64,000 nucleotides of DNA from Flavobacterium hydatis. Lineage in GTDB: Bacteria > Bacteroidota > Bacteroidia > Flavobacteriales > Flavobacteriaceae. The notes below the pieces were generated by a model, which searched no databases, was not told the DNA's origin, and saw only the letters and a list, made by a program, of their open reading frames with translations. Of the stretch, positions 54,020-61,246 are shown one piece after another (position 1 is the stretch's first letter; every line of letters starts with the position of its first letter). The stretch covers positions 1 to 64,000 of the forward strand of contig NZ_JPRM01000029.1 in the NCBI RefSeq assembly GCF_000737695.1, in the 5' to 3' direction. The position numbers and the translations under genes were made by a program.

Positions 54020-55243
54020 ATGGTGTTTGATATTTATAATAAGGATAGTTATAGAGCTATAAATAGTTTTCCTTCAAAAATTCATGGAGATGGAAACAGA
54101 ATGCTTTATAGTAAGGTTTCGAATATAAAGGAATTAAGAGCTCAGGAATTGAAATTTAAAGTTCTGGAAGAACGTTTTCAGTTTGCTCTTGAAGCTTCAA
54201 ACACTGGTGTTTGGGATTGGGATATTAAAAAGAATACAGTTTATTATTCTTCACAATCATTTAAAATTCTTGAAATAAATTCTGCTGATATTTTTGATAA
54301 TCCAGAGCGTTGGGATGAAATTGTACATCCAGATGATCTTCAAGAATATTACGATACCATAAATGAGCATTTTGAAAATAAAACTCCTTTTTATGAAAAT
54401 TTTCATAGAGTATTAACTTCTAGTGGAAAATATAAATGGATTTTAGATAGAGGAGAAGTTATAGAGCGTGATCGCAATGGAAAACCATTACGTGTTATAG
54501 GAACACATACTGATATTACTACTCAGAAAGAAAAAGAGTTAGAGTTGGTAAAAACAATGAAACTATATAGCGAAAAGAATAGTCAATTATTAAACTTTTC
54601 TCATATAGTAGCACACAATTTAAATTCGCATGCAGGGAATTTAAAATTGCTTTTGGATATGATCGATGCAGAGAATAAAGGCATGGAGAATAGTGAAGCG
54701 TTTAATTATTTAAGAACTGTATCGAATGATTTGAATAATACAATTGCCGATTTATCTCAAATTGTAACTATTCAGAATAATGTAAATATTACTGTAAAAC
54801 CGTTAAAATTAAATACATATTTAAAGAAAGTACTTGATATAGTAAGTGCATACAATTATAGAAATCTGGGAACGATTATAAACAACATTCCGGAAGATGC
54901 TACAATAAATTTTAATCCGGCGTATCTGGAAAGTGTTTTATTAAATTTTTGTACCAATGCTATAAAATATGCAGATTCTGAAAGAGCTTTAATAATTGAG
55001 TTTAATTTCTTTATAAAAAACGGAAAAAAAACATTTACCATAACCGATAATGGTTTAGGTATAGATTTAAAAAAACACGGGGATTTATTGTTTGGGATGT
55101 ACAAAACATTCCATAAACATAAAGACTCACATGGTATAGGTTTGTATATCACAAAAAATCAGATTGAATCAATGAATGGAGCTGTAAGCGTTGCAAGTGA
55201 AGTTGGGGTGGGAAGTACGTTTACAGTGACATTCAATGATTAA
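54020..55243 (+). CDS. PAS-domain sensor histidine kinase (soluble)
   Basis: 407 aa with no membrane segment, so it senses in the cytoplasm. The PAS fold (~50-170) shows LEASNTGVWDWDIKKNTVYYS and HPDDLQEYYDTI, ending with GTHTDITTQKEKE. The H-box variant FSHIVAHNLNSHAGN (His ~199) is the type common in Bacteroidetes PAS kinases. ATP-binding motifs are NFCTNAIKYA, DNGLGIDLKKHG and SHGIGLYITKNQIE. No response regulator is adjacent; the NarL regulator at 52791 is the nearest. Confidence 0.88.
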   Translation: MVFDIYNKDSYRAINSFPSKIHGDGNRMLYSKVSNIKELRAQELKFKVLEERFQFALEASNTGVWDWDIKKNTVYYSSQSFKILEINSADIFDNPERWDEIVHPDDLQEYYDTINEHFENKTPFYENFHRVLTSSGKYKWILDRGEVIERDRNGKPLRVIGTHTDITTQKEKELELVKTMKLYSEKNSQLLNFSHIVAHNLNSHAGNLKLLLDMIDAENKGMENSEAFNYLRTVSNDLNNTIADLSQIVTIQNNVNITVKPLKLNTYLKKVLDIVSAYNYRNLGTIINNIPEDATINFNPAYLESVLLNFCTNAIKYADSERALIIEFNFFIKNGKKTFTITDNGLGIDLKKHGDLLFGMYKTFHKHKDSHGIGLYITKNQIESMNGAVSVASEVGVGSTFTVTFND

Positions 55244-55283
55244 AAAGAAAAGAATATATATAATAGATTAATAGTTTTAAAAA

Positions 55284-55655
55284 ATGGAGAAATTTGTAAT
55301 TACAAAAAATACAAATGATGAGTTTCAGTTTGAATTTATAAACAAAGAAGGAGAGATACTTTTAAGAAGTAGCGGATATACCAGAAAATTTATGTGTGAG
55401 AAAGGAATAGAATCTGTAAAAACAAATTCACAAGACAGCACAAAATTTTACAAAAAAACAATTTCTGATACTAAGGTTTATTTTAATTTAAAGGCTTTTA
55501 ACGGAAAAATTATCGGAATGAGCAAAATGTATGACGATAGAACTTCGCGCGATGAAGGAATTGAATTTTTGAAGGAAAAAGCACTTCATGCAATTACAGA
55601 AGATCAATCAAAATTGATAGAAAAAAATATAAATTCTGAATCTATAGCATGCTAA
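55284..55655 (+). CDS. YegP-like DUF1508 protein
   Basis: 123 aa, cytoplasmic. Two DUF1508 repeats: EFQFEFINKEGEILLRSSGYTRK with a downstream GIESVKTNS, then YFNLKAFNGKIIGMSKMYDD followed by GIEFLKEKA. Length fits two-repeat YegP proteins, whose role is unknown. It starts 40 bp after the PAS kinase, possibly in the same transcript, and is closed by a terminator at 55694. Confidence 0.85.
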   Translation: MEKFVITKNTNDEFQFEFINKEGEILLRSSGYTRKFMCEKGIESVKTNSQDSTKFYKKTISDTKVYFNLKAFNGKIIGMSKMYDDRTSRDEGIEFLKEKALHAITEDQSKLIEKNINSESIAC

Positions 55656-55693
55656 TTTAAATAGAATAAATATACTTACTTGTAGAAAAAAAG

Positions 55694-55728
55694 AAAGCCC
55701 TCTGGAATTAAATTTCAGAGGGCTTTTT
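55694..55728. terminator. Bidirectional terminator
   Basis: Perfect 11-bp stem AAAGCCCTCTG / CAGAGGGCTTT (55694-55704 with 55716-55726), flanked by T-runs on both strands. It lies between the YegP-like gene and the convergent histone-like gene. Confidence 0.9.
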
Positions 55729-55743
55729 AACTTGAGAATAAAT

Positions 55744-55920
55744 TTATTTTTTAGATTCTTCTACAGAAACTTTTCTAAATTCTTTTAATAATTTCTCTAA
55801 TTCTAAAGTTGATTTACGAGCTCTTGGTCCAGCTGCTTTCACACCTTTGTCCATTAAAGACTCATATTCATTTTTGAATGTTTCGAATTCAGTTGTAATT
55901 TTGGCGAATAAGTCGTTCAT
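55744..55920 (-). CDS. Small histone H1-like (Hc1-type) DNA-binding protein
   Basis: 58 aa, found by hand. It starts MNDLFAKITTEFETFKNEYE and continues with KGVKAAGPRARKSTLELEKLLKEF, then RKVSVEESKK. The length, the mixed-charge helix and the KAAG.RARKS.L.LEKL.KEFRK.S pattern match the small histone H1-like proteins of Bacteroidetes. Likely a nucleoid-associated or basic structural protein. A -7 box (TACTTTTG, minus strand) lies at 55947-55954, 27 bp upstream, so it has its own promoter and forms a single-gene unit with the terminator at 55694. Confidence 0.8.
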   Translation of the reverse strand: MNDLFAKITTEFETFKNEYESLMDKGVKAAGPRARKSTLELEKLLKEFRKVSVEESKK

Positions 55921-55946
55921 GATAATGCTTTTATTTAATTAAGGCG

Positions 55947-55954
55947 CAAAAGTA
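55947..55954 (-). promoter_or_regulatory. -7 box (TACTTTTG) of the histone-like gene
   Basis: A perfect TAnnTTTG on the minus strand, 27 bp upstream of the start. The remainder of the 380-bp gap to 56300 shows no gene or clear repeat. Confidence 0.5.
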
Positions 55955-56300
55955 AAATTTTGTTCTTAAGTACTAAATAATTTGCTGTTAAAATCATTAT
56001 TTTTTTTCAAAGCACACAATCCTAGTGTTTTAGGGGCTTTAAAAGATAATAATAGCTTAAAATAGCATTAAAAATGATGGTTTTATTCAGTTATTAGCGT
56101 GATTTTTTTTACAAAAAAAGGCTTAGAAACGTCTTAATATGCATTCCAATAGTCTGTACAGCTCATTTGAATGTTTTTTGTCAAATATTTTCTTGTCCTT
56201 ATAAGCATTTCTACAACAATTCTAGAGTTTACGCCACTTCTGTAACATTTATATGAGACAATCATATTGGCATATTTATTATTTGCACCAATTTATCAGA

Positions 56301-56663
56301 TTAAAAAGCTTTTCGGCTAAATCCTTCAATTTGGGTCAATACTTCGGTAATCATAAATACTTGTGGCGGATTGCTAAAATCACTTAAAAATAAAGAACCG
56401 TATGTCTTTACAAATTCTTTAAATATTGGTCCGTTTAAATGTTTAAAAAAAGCATCTTGATTTTCGTAAATTTCCCAGAATATGACTTCACCAGAAGGAG
56501 GAGTAGGAAGGCTTTTTTCGTCGAAATTAGGAACATGAACCATATATAGTAATGTTCCTGGTTCTTTTTCATTTACATCTTGTGCAAGTTTTGTTAAAGC
56601 TGTTGCGGCCTTAACTTCATTTCCGGGCAAGATAGTCCATTTTGCGATTAGAGGATAATACAT
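56301..56663 (-). CDS. Antibiotic biosynthesis monooxygenase (ABM) family protein
   Basis: 120 aa, no signal. The ABM ferredoxin-like fold is suggested by AKWTILPGNEVKAATALTKLAQDV, EPGTLLYMVHVPN, EVIFWEIYENQDAFFKHLNGP and a closing strand. Members act as cofactor-free oxygenases or bind quinone-like compounds; catalytic activity cannot be judged here. It is the last gene of a four-gene minus-strand cluster, 37 bp after the ferritin-like protein. Confidence 0.8.
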   Translation of the reverse strand: MYYPLIAKWTILPGNEVKAATALTKLAQDVNEKEPGTLLYMVHVPNFDEKSLPTPPSGEVIFWEIYENQDAFFKHLNGPIFKEFVKTYGSLFLSDFSNPPQVFMITEVLTQIEGFSRKAF

Positions 56664-56700
56664 AATAGGTTTGTATTTAGTTTATAGATGAGTTAAAAAA

Positions 56701-57945
56701 TTATACTTCTACATATTCAAATGTTGGTCCAGCACATTCTCCATTGGCTAACGGAATGTTTAATAATTCCAAAGCTTTGTATTTAAGATCATACATTACT
56801 GCAATACCTTTAATTAATAAATCAGGCTGTCCGCTTACAGCATCATTTATATTATTAAGTAGTGTAACATATACTTTATTAAAATCTATGGCTTTTTGTA
56901 ATAACTCTGGATTATCCTTATAATCTTTCATTTTAGGATTTGCCTTCATATTATATACAGCTGACCAACTTACTGTAAACGGGCGACCTGTAGGTACACT
57001 TTTTACTGGCATCTGAAAATTAGTATCATTGGCACTATACATACGGCCATAGCTTATTTCCTGAAATTTAAAATAATGAGCATATTCTATATCCTCTCCA
57101 AACATGACATAATCAGTAGCAATAGTTCCGTCTATACCCTCGCCTTGACCAACGATTTCATCAATGGCTTCTTCAGCCTCTTCATAGTTTGTAACCTTTG
57201 TGATCTTACCACCACTACCATAATAGTGTTCGGGAGTTATCTGGCGCTTAGGATCGCCTTTAAATATTTTGCCTTTCGTTTCTCTGTTCAAGCGTTCTAA
57301 ACCACATCGTATGGCTTCATAAAATTGCCCTATACTATCAAAACTCTTCGTAATTGGAGCATTAGGATCTGAAGGTCTTTCGATCGTAGAAAATTCCTCT
57401 AATGCTTCTTTAGAAAATTTAAGTAAGTGTACTTTAAAAGGCGGAGCTCCTTCGGGAACATCAGGATGAATGCCTCCTGGCAAAAAGGTAGGATAGGAAG
57501 GGATGATATCTTTTACATTAAAAAGTTTTTCGCCTTTTTTTATACTTTTAGGATCAGTGATTGCATTAAGAATATTAGATACTAATACCATGTGCAACAT
57601 TTCCTCTACAACTACGCTTCGTATTAGCGCAGCAGCCTCGACATTACTTCCCTCTTTTATGGTGTAAAGTCCGCATAGATAAGGCGGTATTGTAGAAAGT
57701 TCTAGTTGTAATGCAGTCCTAAGACATTGCTGAAGATGTTTTATATCTTTGATATAGTTCCTAACATCTTCCTTAGACATTTTTAGCTGAACAGGAAGAT
57801 CTTTAATTTGTAAAGCATCGACTTGAAAAGCATCGCCTTGCAGAGCAATCGAGTTTACGATTTCTTGTGGTGTGTCTAAATGGGCGAGAGGCTTGATTAG
57901 TTTCTGACGCTTCGGATTATTTTTTTGAAAGAAATTATTTTCCAT
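56701..57945 (-). CDS. Ferritin-like domain protein (VioB-like type)
   Basis: 414 aa, no signal. A ferritin-like helical bundle is at ~65-200: LRTALQLELSTIPPYLCGLYTI and RSVVVEEMLHMVLVSNILNAI provide E and E-x-x-H residues for a metal pair. Later helices include HYFKFQEISYGRMYS. This domain occurs in VioB-type iminophenylpyruvate dimer synthases and in many uncharacterised proteins. It starts 7 bp after the GMC oxidoreductase stop, implying shared function in an oxidative pathway. Substrate unknown. Confidence 0.8.
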   Translation of the reverse strand: MENNFFQKNNPKRQKLIKPLAHLDTPQEIVNSIALQGDAFQVDALQIKDLPVQLKMSKEDVRNYIKDIKHLQQCLRTALQLELSTIPPYLCGLYTIKEGSNVEAAALIRSVVVEEMLHMVLVSNILNAITDPKSIKKGEKLFNVKDIIPSYPTFLPGGIHPDVPEGAPPFKVHLLKFSKEALEEFSTIERPSDPNAPITKSFDSIGQFYEAIRCGLERLNRETKGKIFKGDPKRQITPEHYYGSGGKITKVTNYEEAEEAIDEIVGQGEGIDGTIATDYVMFGEDIEYAHYFKFQEISYGRMYSANDTNFQMPVKSVPTGRPFTVSWSAVYNMKANPKMKDYKDNPELLQKAIDFNKVYVTLLNNINDAVSGQPDLLIKGIAVMYDLKYKALELLNIPLANGECAGPTFEYVEV

Positions 57946-57952
57946 GATTTAA

Positions 57953-59839
57953 TTATTGTTCAAGTTGTTTAAGAATAGCTTCTGCGGCTTTAAAAGTCAG
58001 GGCAGACATTGTTAGAGTAGGATTGGAGGTGCCAAGAGTTGGCATATTGCCACAGCCCACAAGAAAAAGGTTTTCATGATCCCAGGTACGCATATCTGTA
58101 TCTACTACTGAGTCTTGTTTAGAAAATCCCATGCGATGCGTCCCTACTATATGTCCTGCACCAGCAAAACTATATCCTTTGCCTTTATAGGTTACATAAT
58201 CAGGGTCTTTTCCGGGTTTGTATTCTGTAAAATCTTTAATACCACATTGATCAAACAATTGTTCAGAAACAATTCCTGATGCCTCAAATGCTTTTAGCAT
58301 ATATTCCGTTGCATTGTAATGAATAACAGGTCTGTAATTACCTATATTATCTTTGTACGCTGGATCTATAGTTACACGATTGTTAGGGTCTGGAGTTTGT
58401 TCGCATTCAAAATGGGTAAAGAATTGTCTCGTAACACGATCCTCAATTCTGTCGCGCAGTTTTTTACCAAATACACCTTCGCCAACAGCTTCAGCTACAT
58501 CTGATCCCGGAGAAAATGTAGGCCATGCCCAACCCCAGTTATCTAGAGGTAATATCCATGCGGCATGATCTTTACGAAATTCTCCATCACGAAAAGTTGG
58601 AATATTGGTTGTAGAACCCGGACCACGATACGGATAAATAGGTTCTTTGGCAAGTCCCCATCGTAATACGGTCATGTGATCCATTAAGTTACGACCTACC
58701 TGATCACTACTATTTGCAGCACCAGAAGCAAGTAGTAATTTAGCATTTTCGATAGCGCTGGCAGCCATTACATATATAGTTCCTTTGGCAGTATGTGTTT
58801 CGTATTTGCTAGAATTGCCGTTTATATATTTTTTGTATTTAACACCGTTTATCCAGTTCGAAGTTTCGTTTATTAATAATTTGGAAGCTACAGCTTGTGT
58901 TTTTATGGATAGATTTCCCATATCACACTTTCTAAGCGTTTTTAATGCGTTATACTTAGCTTGTACAGGACAAATAGGCACACAGCTTGCATTACCTTCG
59001 CAACGTTGTCCAGTATAAGGATCCCAGTTTGACCCTACAGGATCATAACCCTCTCTTGATTTGCTTCTGGTTATATCCAGTTTTTTTGTACCAGAATTCC
59101 AAGCTACTCCATTAATATCATACGCTGTATTAGGAATAGAATTTCGTCCTTGTGGCGTACTAATGCAATACAGTTTGTATGCTTTATCATTAAGTATAAT
59201 TTTGCTGTTTTTGTCTATCACATCCGTCATTACCTTATCGAGATAACTTATAGGAATACCTTTCATAGGGAGTACGTAGTCCTTATTATAGATGCTTTTT
59301 TGGTCAATAGGATAATTTTGATCCTTTACATTTCCAGAAACACCAATTTCATTTTCGGCCATTTCGTAGTAACGGTTCATATCTTCATACTTAATTGGCC
59401 AATCTACAGCTACGCCATATTTTGATTTCATTTTAAAATCATTCGGTAGCATTCGGAGTGTTGTACCTAACCAGTGCAAGGTTGTGCCTCCCGGAGCACG
59501 AGTACAATCGCTTGCAAAAGGTAATGGCCCCATTTGTACTAAATACCCATTAGTAGATGGCTTATTTTTTTGTATCACCTCTAAGTCAAGAACATTTATA
59601 GATTGTGCGTCTTTTATATTAGGATAAGGGGAGTTTGGTACTTTTGCGGAAGCATTATAAAAAGTAGTAAGATAGTCTTGATAGTTCCTGTAATTTTCTT
59701 CCTGATTTAAAGCTATACCTGCTCCAAGTCCCGCTTCGAGCATCAATACTTTTTTCCCTGCATTGGTTAGTAATTTTGCTACTATTGATCCAGCTATTCC
59801 TGAACCAACAATTACCACATCATAATTATTATTTTCCAT
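57953..59839 (-). CDS. FAD-dependent GMC oxidoreductase
   Basis: 628 aa. The N-terminal FAD-binding fold is VVIVGSGIAGSIVAKLLTNAGKKVLMLEAG (~8-38). GTTLHWLGTTLRM (~118) and CEGNASCVPICPVQAKYNAL follow; the latter contains Cys residues. The C-terminal GMC domain has AGHIVGTHRMG (catalytic His region) and GNMPTLGTSNPTLTMSAL. This resembles the large subunit of gluconate/fructose/sorbitol dehydrogenases. It overlaps the upstream small-subunit gene by 11 bp. No signal peptide or cytochrome subunit is seen, so a cytoplasmic enzyme is likely. Confidence 0.9.
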   Translation of the reverse strand: MENNNYDVVIVGSGIAGSIVAKLLTNAGKKVLMLEAGLGAGIALNQEENYRNYQDYLTTFYNASAKVPNSPYPNIKDAQSINVLDLEVIQKNKPSTNGYLVQMGPLPFASDCTRAPGGTTLHWLGTTLRMLPNDFKMKSKYGVAVDWPIKYEDMNRYYEMAENEIGVSGNVKDQNYPIDQKSIYNKDYVLPMKGIPISYLDKVMTDVIDKNSKIILNDKAYKLYCISTPQGRNSIPNTAYDINGVAWNSGTKKLDITRSKSREGYDPVGSNWDPYTGQRCEGNASCVPICPVQAKYNALKTLRKCDMGNLSIKTQAVASKLLINETSNWINGVKYKKYINGNSSKYETHTAKGTIYVMAASAIENAKLLLASGAANSSDQVGRNLMDHMTVLRWGLAKEPIYPYRGPGSTTNIPTFRDGEFRKDHAAWILPLDNWGWAWPTFSPGSDVAEAVGEGVFGKKLRDRIEDRVTRQFFTHFECEQTPDPNNRVTIDPAYKDNIGNYRPVIHYNATEYMLKAFEASGIVSEQLFDQCGIKDFTEYKPGKDPDYVTYKGKGYSFAGAGHIVGTHRMGFSKQDSVVDTDMRTWDHENLFLVGCGNMPTLGTSNPTLTMSALTFKAAEAILKQLEQ

Positions 59840-60284
59840 TTGACGCTTTTTTTACAGTTGATTGTTTAACTGAAAGAGGAAGATCAGCCCATGAGCCGTA
59901 ACCCGGTTGTTTTGCTCCTGGCGGATGTGCATGTGCTGCATCCCACATTAAACCTTGTATATATGAAGCTGATGATACTACATCATTTCCCCAGTTTCCT
60001 GTATACCAAAGAAGAATAATACTTTGAGCAAGATTACCATAAGAAGATGTAGGCATAAATTGTGTAGCAAGAGCATGATCTATCGTTGCTGCAGTTTGTT
60101 TAGGATCTGTGAGCAGTTTGTTTAAGTCGATAAAGAAATAATCAATGTTCTCTTTATCGATATTTTTAAGAATGGTGTTATAATAACTTTCCTGCATTCC
60201 AGTAGACTTAAGTTCTGTTTTACTGAAACCGGTAAGTAATGCCGAAGCTTCTAAAAAAAGTTTAGAATTGGAGATAGGTTCCAT
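59829..60284 (-). CDS. FAD-SLDH-like small subunit of a sugar/alcohol dehydrogenase
   Basis: 151 aa. The layout matches sorbitol-dehydrogenase small subunits: FLEASALLTGFSKTELKSTG, then IILLWYTGNWGNDVVSS with the conserved WYTG, and AHAHPPGAKQPGYGSWADLP at the end. Known members carry a Tat signal; none is present here, which fits the cytoplasmic look of its partner. It overlaps the GMC gene by 11 bp, indicating translational coupling. It is the first gene of the cluster. Confidence 0.75.
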   Translation of the reverse strand: MEPISNSKLFLEASALLTGFSKTELKSTGMQESYYNTILKNIDKENIDYFFIDLNKLLTDPKQTAATIDHALATQFMPTSSYGNLAQSIILLWYTGNWGNDVVSSASYIQGLMWDAAHAHPPGAKQPGYGSWADLPLSVKQSTVKKASNGK

Positions 60285-60784
60285 AAGATTGTTTTTGGGG
60301 ATTAAAGTGTTAATTATTAGTTAGATTAAACTACTTGATTACTTCGATTTTTACTTATGTAGAATTATTATAAATAACTGATAATCAGTGTTTTTGCATA
60401 GCTAAAATATGTAAAGATGATAGTGTAGCAATAGGTGTTTTTACCTGTTTTTGATATCTAAATTATTTATGGACAATAATTTAGATTAAAAACAAAATGT
60501 AAGGAACATGATTTTATGTATCAAAGAGTTCTAATTTGTTAAATATCTCGTGTTACTATATTATTTAATAAGGCTCAAAAACTAAGGGTTTTATATAAGC
60601 AGGAGAGATGCAATCATTATTTATAATAAACGAAAAGTGCTTATTAATTGAAAATAGTATATAATTTTATCAGTTTTAATAAGGTAAGTCAAAAAGATTT
60701 TTGTTAAACTCTTAAAATCAATAAAAATGATTAAGACTCAATTTTAAATTGGGATTATTTTGCCATAAAAAGTAAATTTGTGAA
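60285..60784. other. 500-bp intergenic region between divergent units
   Basis: AT-rich and without a visible gene. A good plus-strand promoter lies at 60749-60780. No clear TAnnTTTG box was found for the minus-strand redox cluster. Confidence 0.5.
60749..60780 (+). promoter_or_regulatory. Promoter with TTG ... TAAATTTG ahead of the RND locus
   Basis: TTG (60749-60751), a 21-bp spacer and a perfect -7 box TAAATTTG (60773-60780). Transcription would start close to 60785, where the next gene's GTG lies, implying a leaderless or near-leaderless message. Confidence 0.6.
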
Positions 60785-61162
60785 GTGCGAAAAGTTATTC
60801 CTTACATATTCATTTTCTTAATAGTGTCTAACACTGGCTTCTTTCAGCAATTTTATAAATTGCCTGTCCTAATTGAGCACTTTAAGGAACACCAACAAAT
60901 AAGAAGTGTAAGTTTTATTGATTTTTTGGCTATGCATTATTGGGGCGAAGATCAAAATGATAATGATGCTGATCGCGACATGCAACTTCCTTTTAAAAAT
61001 ATAAGTGGTTACTCTTTGCATCTTGTATTTATACCTACAGAAAAGCAGACAATTTACATTCCTTTTAATATCAGACTTAAAGAGTCTAATATCATTCCCT
61101 TTACATCTAATCTGTACTCTAATCCCGCATTATTTTCGGTATTTAGACCTCCTGTAGCATAA
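60785..61162 (+). CDS. Small exported protein upstream of an RND pump
   Basis: 125 aa from a GTG at 60785; an in-frame TGA one codon upstream rules out a longer start, and no ATG occurs before the hydrophobic stretch. Residues ~4-21 (VIPYIFIFLIVSNTGFF) look like a signal or anchor. The mature part has HFKEHQQIRSVSFIDFLAMHYWGEDQND, with several His and acidic residues that could bind metal. Small proteins of this type often precede CusA/CzcA genes in Flavobacteriia. The function is unknown; a periplasmic metal-related role is inferred from position. Confidence 0.6.
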   Translation: MRKVIPYIFIFLIVSNTGFFQQFYKLPVLIEHFKEHQQIRSVSFIDFLAMHYWGEDQNDNDADRDMQLPFKNISGYSLHLVFIPTEKQTIYIPFNIRLKESNIIPFTSNLYSNPALFSVFRPPVA

Positions 61163-61246
61163 TTTAATTTTCGAATTTTTTATTGTGGTTAAAACATTTA
61201 TTTGTTTTAGCTACAGCATTATTATATCTAAAAATTAAATCAAATT

